From Phragmites australis (lineage: Eukaryota > Streptophyta > Magnoliopsida > Poales > Poaceae): a DNA stretch of 64,000 bases. The stretch is from assembly GCF_958298935.1 (NCBI RefSeq), contig NC_084941.1, forward strand, positions 19,938,001 to 20,002,000, given 5' to 3'. The number at the start of each line of letters is the position of its first letter. Within the stretch, counting starts at the first letter, position 1. The notes beneath the pieces were generated by a model, which was not told the DNA's origin, did not search any database, and was given only the letters and a program-made list of their open reading frames with translations. Below are positions 44,609 through 56,410 of this stretch, piece after piece. The position numbers and the translations under genes were made by a program.

Positions 44609-47600
44609 ATGGAGGACCGTGAGTGGATGTACACGGGCCGCGCAAGTCAGGGTCAGGTCACCAATGAATGGATCGACAAGACCGATGCTTTTTTGGAACG
44701 GGCATTTGGCGTGGCTGCTAAAGGAGCGAGTAAAATTTGCTGTCCCTGCAGCAAATGTGCAAACAGGAAAAGACAAACGAAGAAGGTAATGGGGGAACAT
44801 CTTTGGAAGAATGGATTTACGGCAGACTATACCCGGTGGGTCTACCATGGTGAAGCCGATCGTACGAGAGAGGAGGTGGTGAGGCCACGCGTCGAGGATT
44901 ATGATGCTGAGGCCGGGGTAGCAAACATGTTAAATGACTATCACGAGGCACAGTTCGCTGAAGGACGTACGGAGGAGGAGCCAGAGGCAACCGCAAAGGC
45001 GTTTTACGACATGTTTGCCGCGGCACAGAAACCCCTCAACGGCCAGACAAAGGTTTCTCAACTGGATGCCATTGGACGCATAATGGCGTTGAAGTCCCAG
45101 TATAGCCTGAGTCGAGACGCCTTCGATGGTATGTTGACAGTTATTGGCAGCCTGCTTCCGGAGGGTCACCTTCTGCCAAAGAGCATGCACGAGTCACAGA
45201 AACTCCTTCGTGCACTTAAGATGCCGTATGAGCAGATACATGCTTGCCCGAAGGGGTGCGTCCTATTTAGGAAAGAATACGTGGAAGCAAAGTACTGTCC
45301 AAAGTGTAAATCATCTAGGTTCCTGGAGGTAGATTCTGGTGATGGCCAGAAGAGGCAGCTTGACATTCCCGTGACAATCCTACGGCACCTTCCGTTCATA
45401 CCGAGGATCCAACGGCTATACATGACCGAGGAATCCGCGAAACAGATGACATGGCACAAAAATGGCAAACGATACAATCCTGACAGGATGGTACATGCAT
45501 CCGATGGTGAAGCATGGACCCACTTCGATGGCATTCATCATGAGAAAGCTAAAGAGGCTCGTAATGTACGTGTTGCGCTGGCAACAGATGGGTTCAATCC
45601 TTATGGAATGATGGCTGCCCCATACACATGTTGGCCCGTGTTCGTTATCCCCCTCAATCTCCCCCCCGGCATATGCTTTCAACGACAGAACGTATTCTTG
45701 TCGTTGATAATTCCTGGACACCCGGGGAATAATATGGGTGTGTTCATGGAGCCTGTGATTGATGAATTGGTCCGTGCTTGGGAGGAAGGGGTATGGACAT
45801 ACGACCGAGCTACAAAGAAAAACTTCAAAATGCATGTTTGGTACCACTACTCCCTGCATGACTTCCTGGCGTATGGGATATTCTGCGCCTGGTGTGTTCA
45901 CGGGAAGTTCCCATGCCCAGTATGCAAGGAAGGTCTGAGGTTCATTTGGTTGCAGAAGGGTGGCAAGTATTCATCGTTCGACAAACATCGGCAATTCCTC
46001 CCTCTTGACCATGCATTCAGACGAGACATCAAGAACTTTACGAAAGGTGTCGTAGTGACAGACCCTGCACCACCGATAATGACTGGTGCCACGGTTCGTG
46101 AACAGATAGATGGTCTCGTGGTCAATCCAGAAGGTGGTTTTGTGGGATATGGTGAGCAACATATGTGGACTCATAAGTCGGGCTTGACTCGGCTCCCCTA
46201 TTTTGATGACCTTCTCCTTCCACACAACATTGATGTAATGCACACTGAAAAGAATGTTGCCGAGGCACTTTGGGCAACAATCATGGACATTCCTGACAAG
46301 TCAAAGGACAACGTTAAGGCTAGAGTGGATCTGGCAACGATATGCGATAGACCAAACCAACATATGAAGCCTCCTAGTCGCGGCAAGACATGGAGAAGGC
46401 CTAAGGCCGATTTTGTCTTGAGCAAGCCTCAAAGGAGGGAAGTACTAGAATGGATCCAGACGTTAATGTTCCCTGATGGGTATGCAGCTAATCTGAGGAG
46501 GGGAGTGAACTTATCTACTATGCGAGTCTTAGGGATGAAGAGTCATGACTACCACATATGGATTGAGCGGCTTCTTCCGGCGATGGTTCGGGGCTATGTC
46601 CCTGAGCATGTCTGGCTAGTGCTAGCAGAGTTGAGCTATTTCTTTCGCCAGCTTTGTGCCAAGGAGTTATCTCGGACCGTGATTGCTGACTTGGAAAGAA
46701 TGGCACCTGTGTTGCTCTGTAAGTTGGAGAAGATCTTTCCACCCGGCTTCTTCAATCCGATGCAGCATTTGATTTTGCACCTCCCGTACGAGGCACGAAT
46801 GGGGGGGCCCGTGCAGGGCCGTTGGTGCTATCCAATCGAGAGATGTCTAAAGGTTCTTCGAAAGAAATGTAGAAATAAATGCAAAATCGAGGCTTCCATT
46901 GCAGAGGCATACATTCTGGAGGAGGTGGCGAACTTCACAACAACATACTATGGTGACCACCTCCCTAGCGTGCATAATCCACCCCCTCGTTACAATGCTG
47001 GCGAAAATGAATCGAACCTCAGCCTTTTCCGAGGCCAACTCGGAAGCGCAAGTGCATCGACCCCCAAGACCTTGAATCATGAAGAGTGGCGCCATATCAT
47101 GCTATACGTGTTGACCAACCTTGACGAAGTGGCACCGTACATGCAGTAAGTTCTCAACGAACTTGTTAAATACGCCATCACTATTCTGCATCCAACCCCC
47201 TTGTTTCTCGTTGGTACAGGGAATTTCTTCATGAATTCTGGCGTCAATCAAGGGATCCTACCCCGCAGCAGGTAGATACCCTTCTTAGACAGGGTGCGGG
47301 AAATGGAATGCCCGATTTCATTTCTTGGTTCAAACGGAAGGTACCGTCTAATTTAGCTCGTACGTAGTTTGACATTCCAAGTTACTCGTACGTGCGAATA
47401 ATATAACGATGTATCCTGCTTGAGCTTGCAGGGCCAGAGGGACCAGTACCTGCAGGTAAATACAGAACATTAATACTGATTCCTTTTGAGATTAAGTAGG
47501 CTTAATTTCATCTTCTGATATGTCATGTACTTGATGGCCTGTAGATGATTCCTTATTGGTGCGCCGCGCATCCCCAGTGCTGGGAACAGATGGTGGACAA

Positions 47601-48639
47601 GTGGTGCTCACGCGAGTGGGAGGAGACGCACAACTTGTGCCGGGAGCGGCGTTTGATGATGCCAGGTGTAGCACACCATCAAGGCAGCCGCAACCTCAGC
47701 GGATACGCAGAAACATGGGTACGCGAATTCATTTATTTATTCTAACGCTCAATTCTGCATGATTTCTAATCATCTTGCTGTTTTTCTCGCAGTCGGCGTC
47801 ACATGGTGGCCAGCCTTGCTCCATCTTCAAGGCATTTGCTATGGCCCACAAGGGCAAGGCGACGTCCGACGTCGACTACAACCCGGAGGACGGGCCCGAG
47901 GCGTACAGCAATGCGACCGTCCACAACCGCCTTAGTGAGTACACATCGATGGCAAGGGAGGTCCATGGGCCAGAGTACGATCCGAGCACCGAGGACCTTG
48001 ATGGAGAAGTCGTCATGAGGGTGGGAGGAGGCAAGAAGCATGGGCGATACTGGATTGGCGACGGCGCAATCGACTCGGCCGCTACTCCCAGTCTCTCCCA
48101 GATTCGAGCAAGCAGCACGAGCACGAGCCCGGCCATACGACCTCGGAAGGACACTTCACACCACCGGGTGGAGGCACTCGAGGTTATTTCTGGTTTATTC
48201 GTCGTTCATTGGTTTTTTCATACCTTTCCTTTGCATTATTGTAACATTAGGGTGAATATATTGTAGGCCCAGCTGGAACAAGAGAGGAGGATACGGGAGC
48301 AAATGCAGGCGACGATGGAGGCCGAGCAGCGGAGGATGGTGGAGATTCTTCAGTACATGCAAAGTATTGGCGCCGCTACGGGTGTGACTCCGCCACCTTC
48401 GCTATTCGCTCCACCTCCACCTCCACCTCCTCACTATTCTACTCCTGTGAGTATAAATGTTTTAGTTTGTATGTTCATGCTTACGGTCAAACCTAGTGGA
48501 GTATGAAAATTTTATTCATGTATGGTATATATTTATCTTGTCTCACACATGCAATCTCTTCTCCTTTGTGCAGAATCAATCGGCGGCATCGAACGATCCT
48601 CATGCTTCAGCGAATCATTCACCAAATCAGTTTCATTGA
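44609..48639 (+). CDS. CACTA transposase, fused TnpD-like and TnpA-like parts
   Basis: Exon 1 (44609-47145) is a clean 845-codon frame. A Transpos_assoc N-terminus (DREWMYTGR, CPCSKCAN, HLWKNGF) is followed by the Transposase_21/tnp2 core (HACPKGCVLFRKEY, YCPKCKSSRF, LPFIPRIQRLY, DGFNPYGMM, NNMGVFMEPVIDEL, CVHGKFPCPVCKE, HNIDVMHTEKNVAEALW) and a DUF4218 part (LHLPYEARMGGPVQGRWCYPIER). I propose further exons 47220-47340, 47432-47455, 47545-47718, 47793-48182, 48267-48446 and 48574-48639. All are bounded by GT-AG and all in phase, giving about 1163 residues. The 3' exons match the Ptta/En/Spm Transposase_24 type (HPQCWEQMVDKWCSREWEE, a coiled EQERRIREQMQ helix, a Pro-rich tail). TnpD cuts DNA and TnpA binds subterminal repeats in En/Spm. 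No DUF4216 domain is seen. One mRNA or two alternatively spliced ones cannot be decided from sequence. Confidence 0.87.
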
Positions 48640-48744
48640 CCATCTTGGTGATGATACTTGTAGTTGTTAATGGTACTTCTATTTGCAATTATGGTTGTAG
48701 ATGATGGAGCACTTGGATTACTTGTGAACTTATTTGTTATATAT

Positions 48745-48852
48745 TGTGAGACATGTGATGTTTGTGATATATATGTGGTGTTGGTGATATGTATGTGCTG
48801 TTGATGATATATATGTGATGTTGGTGATGTTTGTTATATATATATATATCTG
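48745..48852. repeat. About 24-bp degenerate tandem repeat
   Basis: Copies of GTGATATATATGTGxTGTTGGTGAT-like units end in a short TA run. The same block is present in CACTA B at about 51020-51122, which helps to align the two elements. Confidence 0.75.
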
Positions 48853-48901
48853 TTTGTTTGGATGGGATGTCAAAAACAAATAAAAAAGGCTGTTTTCAGT
48901 C

Positions 48902-49278
48902 ACTTTGCCGAGTGCAATGGCCATGACACTCGGCAAAGAGGCCTCCGCTTTGCCGAGAGCCACGGTCCAGGCACTCGGCAAAGATGGCCTGTTTGCCGAG
49001 TGTCCTCCAGGTGGCACTCGGCACAGACGCCACCTTTGCCGAGTGTTTGATTCATTGGCGCTCGGCAAAGCGGAGGCCTTTGCCGAGTGTCAGCTTAGCA
49101 CTCGGCAAAGCATTTGCCGAGTGCCCGATAAAGTGCACTCGGCAAAGAGGTCTTTGCCGACAAATTTTTTACCGAGCGCCCTTTGCCGAGTGTAGCACTC
49201 GGCAAATCCTTTGCCGAGTGTATATCGTCCTTTGCCGAGTGCCTGAGGCACTCGGCAAAGAAGCTGTCTCCGGTGGTG
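48902..49278. repeat. Right subterminal array and right end of CACTA A
   Basis: About 18 copies of the TTTGCCGAGTG word in alternating orientation, then GAAGCTGTCTCCGGTGGTG as the right terminus. Confidence 0.88.
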
Positions 49279-49704
49279 CCAGGCCGGTCCCCGGCCGACA
49301 GCGACAGCGACAGTGCAGTGACTGAGATCCTGCCGATGACACGGCGACGTCCGCCGACATGCCCGCCCACGCCGACGGTGACCTTATGCACTGCTCATAT
49401 ACCTGCAATGCTGGTAAAATTCCTTCTTAACAGCAGGGGCGGGATTTTAGATAATAGTGGGGCGCATCAAAGTTATGATTCCTTTCGGGGGGCGAGGACA
49501 TAACGACGAAGGGGCATGACAAGGTCCGAAAGGCAAATGGCACAACGAAGCCTTAAAGCCGAAGGGAGGCAACATAATGACCTTCGACGGTAAAGCGAGA
49601 GCTTATCTGAGATGGAGCCTGCAAGTAACTAGAGCCTAACCAGAAGATTGCCAGAGGGAGATCTATAGTAGCCCCAGCGAAAAACTCAGTGTGGGTCCCT
49701 CTAG
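49279..49704. other. Spacer between the two CACTA elements
   Basis: 427 bp including the CCA duplication on the left and TAG on the right. It contains a GACAGCGACAGCGACAG stretch and a CGAAGG-rich part similar in wording to 33800-33890. No gene. Confidence 0.5.
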
Positions 49705-51521
49705 CACTACCGGAGACGACTTCTTTGCCGAGTGTCCCAGACTTTGCTGCGTGCTTTTTATCGGGCACTCGGCAAAGAGGCTATTTGCCGAGTGCCATAG
49801 AGAAAGAACTCGGCAAACATCTGGCACTCGGCAAAGAGGCTATTTGCCGAGTGCCAGAGAGAAAGAACTCGGCAAACATCTGGCACTCGGCAAAGAGGCT
49901 CCTTTCCCGAGTGTCATTTTTTGACACTCGGCAAACCCTATTTTTTTTTCACTTTTGACCTCCAAACTTTTTCTGCAGTCCTCATACAATACCTAGTGGT
50001 CAAACTTTTTCTGCAGTCCTCATACAATACCTGGTGCTCCAAGTTCGTGGAGGCTATTTGCCGAGTGCCAGAGAGAAAGAACTCGGCAAACATCTGGCAC
50101 TCGGCAAAGAGGCTCCTTTCCCGAGTGTCATTTTTTGACACTCGGCAAACCCTATTTTTTTTTTCACTTTTGGCCTCCAAACTTTTTCTGCAGTCCTCAT
50201 ACAATACCTGGTACTCCATGTTCCAATGTGGCACATTTCTCGGACTTTTTCTTTATTTCTTTAATTTATTTCAATTAATTGAATTTTTTTGGATAATTCA
50301 AATTATAACTGCTAGTCATTCGACTAATGAAAAAAAATGAATGGAAAAATGATATTCATGTTATTTAGTATAATGTGAGGCCGTATCCAGGAACAGACCA
50401 CCAATATCGAACATCTTGTTCACGAAACATGACCACGAACTTGCGGTCGAGTTGTTTTTAAATTGTATAAAAAGCAAACGAAGTCCGAAAATCATGAAAC
50501 TTGTCAAGATGTCATGATATCATATGTGGAGGCTGTGATAAAAATTTGAGAAGGTTTTGCGCAAGTTGTCACGTACGATGCTTGCAAACCGAAGAATCTC
50601 CGAAGAAGTTTACCGCAAGTTCGTGGTCATGTTTCGTGAACAAGATGTTCGAAATTTGTGGTCTGTTCCTGGATACGGCCTCACATTATACTAAATAACA
50701 TGAATATCATTTTTCCATTCATTTTTTTTCATTATTCGAATGACTAGCAGTTATAATTTGAATTATCCAAGAAAATTCAATTAATTGAAATAAATTAAAG
50801 AAATATAGAAAAAGTCCGAGAAATGTGCCACATTGGAACATGGAGTACTAGGTATTGTATGAGGACTGCAGAAAAAGTTTGGAGGTCAAAAGTGAAAAAA
50901 ATAGGGTTTGCCGAGTGTCAAAACATGACACTTGGCAAAGGAACCTCTTTGCCGAGTGCCAGGACGTCTGGCACTCGGCAAATAATTTTGGATTACTTGT
51001 GAACTTATTTGTGATATATTGTGAGACATGTGACGTTTGTGATATATATGTGGTGTTGGCGATATATATGTGCTGTTGATGATATATATGTGATGTTGGT
51101 GATGTTTGTTATATATATATATCTTCTGTTTGTTTGGATGGGATGTAAAAAACAAATAAAAAAGGCCATTGCAGTCAGCAAACATCACAGATTTGCCGAG
51201 AGCCACGGTCCAGGCACTCGGCAAAGATAGCCTGTTTACCGAGTGTCCTCCCGGTGGCACTCGGCACAGACGCCACCTTTGCCGAGTGTTTGATTCACTG
51301 GCGCTCGGCAAAGCGGAGACCTTTGCCGAGTGTCAAATTAGCACTCGGCAAAGCCTTTGCCGAGTGCCCGATAAAGTGCACTCGGCAAAGAGGTCTTTGC
51401 CGACAAACTGTTTACCGAGCGCCCTTTGCCGAGTGTAGCACTCGGCAAAGCCTTTGCCGAGTGTATATCGTCCTTTGCCGAGTGCCTGAGGCACTCGGCA
51501 AAGAAGCTGTCTCCGGTTGTG
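49705..51521 (+). mobile_element. CACTA element B, non-autonomous deletion derivative
   Basis: 1,817 bp. The left end CACTACCGGAGACGACTTC and the right end, reverse-complemented (CACAACCGGAGACAGCTTC), match element A. TAG flanks both sides (49702-49704 and 51522-51524). It keeps the left array, palindrome sequences (left arm about 50141-50570, shortened right arm about 50612-50905), the 24-bp tandem block and the right array. After ACTCGGCAAATAATT near 50990 it joins directly to TTGGATTACTTGTGAACTT, which in element A lies at 48712, after the transposase stop. The whole transposase region, the CpG minisatellite and the purine tract are absent. A segment of about 220 bp is duplicated (about 49833-50040 and 50053-50205). 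Confidence 0.92.
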
Positions 51522-52470
51522 TAGGAAATGTGTCGGGGTTAGACCGCATAGGACATTGTAGGTGTGCAATGAATGTAATATTTCAAGAATATTATAGAAT
51601 ATTCTTTAGTATTGAAAGGAATATCCCTGTGGATAAAAGATAAAAATGTAATGATCACGGAAGTTGTTAGGTATGCCCGACACAATAGGAAGAATGGAAC
51701 AATTATTATACTCATAGTTATAGGTAATGTTCGATATGTTACGATCATGATCTCAACATTTGTTGCTACTGTTCATGATGCTGTGATCACTATCCCAACA
51801 AACCTTTTCCTGACAATGCACATAAGAACAGACAATTGCATTTGTTTGGTGACATGAACCAAAAAAATGTAAAAACACAAATTTAACTAATATATAGGCA
51901 CATATCTTTCAACTTGCATATCGTAAGGTATAAACTATCAAAAGTTCTCTTTTATAACGCTCAATATGCACATACAGGATATGGAGGCAGGTGTTACCTG
52001 TACCAGAATTACTAGTTTCAATCATCAGAAAGATACATAGAGGATTTAGAAAGCACTAGGTACATATACATATTATTGCAAATATTGAAAGTTGAAGTAG
52101 ATTTCACATGCTTTTCCAAAAAAATAAAGAAACAGACAATTGGAAAAACAACAGAGCACATAATTATTTCTTATTTCCAAAAGGAAATCAAATGCTCAAT
52201 CAGCGCTTTCTTGTAGACATTATGCATCCATGTTTTGCCTCAACACCTGCGACACAAATAGTCTTGCTATATGGAGGTACCCGGGATTCCCACGCCACTA
52301 ACTCAAACTGATCAGGTCTCCCAACAAGAGATGAGCTGGCTTTCTTTTAGGGGAATCATCCCTCTCAACTTGAGGTGGCATTATACGAGGAGAAAAGGAA
52401 TGGAAGAACACAAGCTACTACAGAAACACCCATCTCCGACCCTTTTTCACTATACGTACCCACTGTTGTG
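51522..52470. other. Intergenic DNA
   Basis: AT-rich with no supported gene. The phrase TGTCGGGGTTAGACCG near 51531 resembles gypsy LTR wording but no element could be delimited. Confidence 0.35.
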
Positions 52471-52474
52471 AGAA

Positions 52475-52662
52475 TCCTTTCATCCTTAGGGTTTATTGCA
52501 AAAAGAAAAAAAAGACCATTTTACTTTATCATAGGCGTTCTCAAAATCGAATTTTAGAATTACCCCAATTATTATTTTTCTTATGAAGTTCATAAATAGT
52601 CTCGTGAAGGATTATAACGCCTCCCATAATATTGCAATCAGGCATTAACACAGTCTAAGTAG
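52475..52662 (-). pseudogene. LINE reverse transcriptase fragment (left part of LINE 2)
   Basis: The minus strand reads FDFENAYDKVKW, preceded by sequence that aligns by eye with the HKKKQDGVIFKLDFEKAYSK part of the LINE at 33900-41625 (DNA match around 35885-36060). It stops abruptly where the gypsy LTR begins at 52668. It lies in the same orientation as the LINE sequence at 59577-63450, of which it is most likely the separated 3' side. Confidence 0.72.
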
Positions 52663-52667
52663 GGCGT

Positions 52668-53252
52668 TGTTGAGGGAAAGGCCCAGGCCTGGGCGGCTTA
52701 GAAGGGAGTCCGTGTTGGCAAGTCGAAGGAACCATTTGGACTCGGCGCCATGGGAACAGTTCCGACGGCAGGGATGGGTGAAGCCTTCGTCGGGCCTTCG
52801 GAGCTCGGCCGAAGGGCTACGCTCGACATCGTGAGGGAGTCATTCGAAGGGACGTCGAAGGTGTTGCTAAGTAGAGACTTTCAGGAGTCCAAGTGAAGGG
52901 TGACCCAAGTTTGACATGAAGATGGAGGAAAGGGCGAAGGCATGGTCGAGGGAGGACCATTGCTAGCGACCAAAGACCATGAAGGGCAAGATTGTAAATA
53001 ATGTAGATGTACTTAGGATAGTACTGTTTACCCACGAATATGCCGAGAATATGGCAGTTAGAGGGGTAATTTTGTAAATTGTACTAGGCAGTGGTTAGTT
53101 ATGGCCTATAAATAGGGCATGAATGTAATTGACAAGAGGAGGACATGAATGACATCGAAAGCTTCTCTACTTTGTGTATGTTTCCCTATAGCCTTTGGAT
53201 CACTCCAGGGTCCGAATGCCCTTCACTTTTTTCGGGAAATAAGTTCCAAACA
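52668..53252 (+). repeat. 5' LTR of the gypsy-type element
   Basis: It begins TGTTGAGGGAAAGG, has a TATA box CTATAAATA at about 53106-53114 and ends GTTCCAAACA. It is related to the LTR at 4487-5105. Confidence 0.85.
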
Positions 53253-53254
53253 GT

Positions 53255-53271
53255 TGGTGCCGTCCGTGGAG
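53255..53271 (+). other. Gypsy primer-binding site
   Basis: TGGTGCCGTCCGTGGAG lies 2 bp inside the LTR end. It is one or two changes from the TGGCGCCGTCTGTGGGA form common in plant gypsy elements. Confidence 0.8.
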
Positions 53272-53344
53272 ATCGAACCCACGACCATGTGGTTAAAAGT
53301 CATACCACCTAGAAAGAAACCAAAGACCGCTACTCCTAATCCAT

Positions 53345-53464
53345 CGGTAGGGTAGTAGTCGCAAGAGCTTCTTATGGGGGTTGTGATGATGACAACCAGC
53401 CCTTCGGTAGGGTAGTAGTCGCAAGAGCTTCTTATGGGGGTTGTGATGATGACAACCAGCCCTT
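53345..53464 (+). repeat. Two 60-bp direct repeats, essentially identical
   Basis: CGGTAGGGTAGTAGTCGCAA...GATGACAACCAGCCCTT occurs twice with an exact 60-bp period (20 codons), in the early internal region after the primer-binding site. Confidence 0.95.
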
Positions 53465-53759
53465 CGGCCGCAGCGGAGGTTATCACCCCTTCGGCCTAGG
53501 AGGGCCAACAAGTACAAGATGATGTGGTCATGCTGGCCACCAAAGATAATCAAGCTCACAAAGAGCCGATTGACCAAGGATCGAGGTTGGGCTTCATGCT
53601 AGTTTTGAAGCTTCGACTGTAGCGAAGCGCATGGCTATTCATGACCAACATCAAGAATCTGAAGGTGACCCTTCGTACAGAGAGGGCCTTTCGCACAAGA
53701 ACATCTTTTGCACTGGGGAAACCCTTCGTACGGGAAGCAATATGCAGCAATTAAGTATA

Positions 53760-55340
53760 TGTTACAGTTGTTTCTCTCTGCATAAATTTTACACACGACA
53801 TTAACGCGTCTTCGTATCATCACATGAAGCATTTATTTTTTGCATGTGTGCATTGCAATTATGCGTTGAAGTATTTATCTTAGCGTGTGCATCATTCCTA
53901 CGCGCTTAAGTATTTATTCATCGCGCACTTGTGCATTATATGTGCATCAGACTAGCTAGTCTTCACATGAATGCCAAAGCATTTCCCTCGCGTACTTGCA
54001 TTACATATGCACCATACTTGTTTTACCATTCGCAGGTATATGCAGGTTTTTATGCTCTGTTTGAGGGAGTCTTTGTTCCTCCCATGCAGATTTTTACCTT
54101 TTGCATAAGATAATTCACTATTACATGCGTCAAAGTATTTGCTCTTCATGAGTCCACAGCATCAACATGCATAAGCATTTAATCTTTGTATTCGCACATC
54201 ACATCATGAGCTGAAGCATTTACCCTTCGTAAACATGCATCGCATATGTGTGTATCAAAGCATTTACTTTTCACACGTGCATTAAAGCTACATGTTGAAG
54301 TATTTATCTCTACATGTGTGCATCGCATTTATATGAAAACATATTCATCAATATGAACATGCCAAAGTGTTTGTTTGTCACGTGTTTGCATTACATATGC
54401 ATCAAACTATTTACCCTTCGCTCGTATGTCGAAGCGTTTATTTTTTGCGTGCTTGCGTTACATTTGCGTCGAAGCATGTATTCTTCACATGAATGCCGAA
54501 GCATTACGTTCTGTGTATTTATTGCATAAATGCATTGAAGCATTTGTTCTTTTCATATGCAGGTTCTTACCCTTTGCTATAGAGAATATTTATTCCCCAC
54601 ATGAAAATTTTAGCCTTTGCATGAAAAAACTCTTATTGCTCATATGTAGGAATTCTTAATTTTTATGCGATGGGACTTATCCCACATTTATCGAAGGTTT
54701 TACCCTTCGCTGCGCATTTATTCTTATGCTAAAGCATTTACTCTTCGATTGCACACTGCGTGCATCTATTTAACACATGCACAGAAGACGGAGGCTAAGA
54801 GTGGCTGCCCCCACACAAAAGGTAGTTCATGCCTTTAGATTACAAAAGACGGGGGCTAAGAGTGGCTGCCCTCGCATCAAAGGTAGTTCACGCCTTCAGA
54901 ATACAAAAAGATAGGGGCTAAGAGTGGATGCGCCTGCACTGATGGCAATTCATGCTTTCGGATTACAAAAGACAAGGGCTAAGAGTATCTGCCCTCTCTC
55001 CAAAGATCAATCAACTCTTCAGATCATAAACAAGTCGGGAGCTAAGAGTGTCAGCCTCGCACCGAAGTCAAAACGGACATTCGAAAAGGAAAAATTTGAA
55101 GTGTTGCTCAACCAAACATAGGCAGTGCACTTTCGCAGGAAAACGTCAAGGTGTTGCTTGTCCTCACCAGAGGCAAGGCACCCCCGTAGAAAGAAAAGTC
55201 GAAGTGTCAAGTACTTGCATCATGTATTGCATTACTTGAATACATCAAAATAACTATTCTCCATATGCATGGAAGTCTTCTACTTTCTGCACACATGCAT
55301 TATATCAATGCATTGAAGTATTTATTCTTCATGTGCATAC
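53760..55340 (+). repeat. Degenerate repeat field in the gypsy interior
   Basis: Dozens of diverged copies of a word like GCATTACATATGCATCGAAGCATTTATTCTTCGC recur at about 40-60 bp spacing (53760-54760 and again 55200-55340). They are interleaved with about four copies of GGGGCTAAGAGTGxCTGCCC (54795-55050). The same words return at 57600-58560. I see no coding frame kept by the repeats. Confidence 0.75.
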
Positions 55341-55785
55341 GCTGAAGCATACATTGGTTATTACATGTTTTTTGTTTCCAAAAAAGATGTGAAGCGCATC
55401 TTGTCCTGCAGGATAGGAAGCCAAAGTGTCGCTGGTCCTTGAGCAAAGACAGTGCACCAATCGATACAAAGAGCAGGTTGTGGCCCGCAAGATGAAGAAA
55501 AGAGGTGTCGCTTGGGCCAAGGTAAAGGCAACACATAGCTCAAATTTCATAATGTAAGCCTTAAGGAAACATGTCCCTTTGAGCCCCCCTTCGATAGATG
55601 GGACAAAAGAAAAAGTTAAACAACTTTGACTACAAAAACAAAGATAAATACACCCTTCGGCCAACACACTCTTGGCCTTCGAATCAAGAAACATGAGCAA
55701 AAACACTGTAAATCTGCCGAAGCAACGCTTGACTAATGCTTCGCACATGTTGCTACCGAAGGTCCTTGCGACTAAAAAGTCGGGG

Positions 55786-56209
55786 AGGGGGGGGGGGTTC
55801 ATCTAATGCTTCACGAGGGTTGCTATCGAAAGTCCCTGTGGCTGTAAAGTCGGGGGAGACGACATTTTTTATCGATGCTTCGCACACGTTGCTACTGAAG
55901 CCATACACAAGATACAATGAAGTATAACACAAATTTATCTGACTACGACTAAGTTCGAAAGCTATGCCTTGGCTAGCAGAAAAGGGCTTCGTCGGGGGGG
56001 GGGGGGGGGTTCATCTAATGCTTCGCGAGGGTTGCTATCGAAAGTCCCTGTGGCTGTAAAGTCGGGGGAGACGACATTTTTTATCGATGCTTCGCACACG
56101 TTGCTACTGAAGCCATACACAAGACACAATGAAGTATAACACAAATTTATCTGACTACGACTAAGTTCGAAAGCTATGCCTTGGCTAGCAGAAAAGGGCT
56201 TCGTCGGGT
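55786..56209 (+). repeat. Tandem duplication, 212-bp period, with poly-G junctions
   Basis: TTCATCTAATGCTTC starts at 55798 and 56010. The copies are nearly identical through GGCTTCGTCGG. Each copy is preceded by a long G run: a short run plus about 11 Gs before the first, and 16 Gs (55994-56009) before the second. Confidence 0.95.
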
Positions 56210-56410
56210 CCAGCGGGGACCCGGCACATCTATTAGAATAGATACCAGGTGAAGGCACAGGTGGAACGCCTTGACATTCGTGAAAGGCTACTTCTTGAAG
56301 TGGTTGAGTTGGTCGCCAAAAACAAAAGTGCAAGGGCGAATGATATTCTTCATCAAGCGGCTTAGGCTTCGGCTCAAGGAGTCCTAGGGGAGGGTCAAAG
56401 TCTTCGTGTT

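Larger units (their letters stand above)
41657..49278 (+). mobile_element. CACTA element A, full-length and possibly autonomous
   Basis: 7,622 bp. The left end is CACTACCGGAGACGGC. The right end, reverse-complemented, is CACCACCGGAGACAGC. CCA flanks both sides (41654-41656 and 49279-49281), the 3-bp duplication expected of CACTA elements. Both ends carry dense TTTGCCGAGTG/CACTCGGCAAA arrays. Between them are a 1-kb palindrome, a GC-rich minisatellite, a pure-purine tract, 5' leader sequence and a seven-exon transposase gene. All parts needed for mobility by En/Spm logic (ends, TNPA-type repeat sites, TnpD and TnpA coding parts) seem present. It lies right next to the 5' end of the LINE at 33900-41625, probably inserted in or beside it. 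Confidence 0.92.

Noticed and set aside
55329..56333. Antisense frames of 120-157 codons in the gypsy interior
   Set aside because: One is repeated simply because of the 212-bp duplication; the translations are not protein-like.
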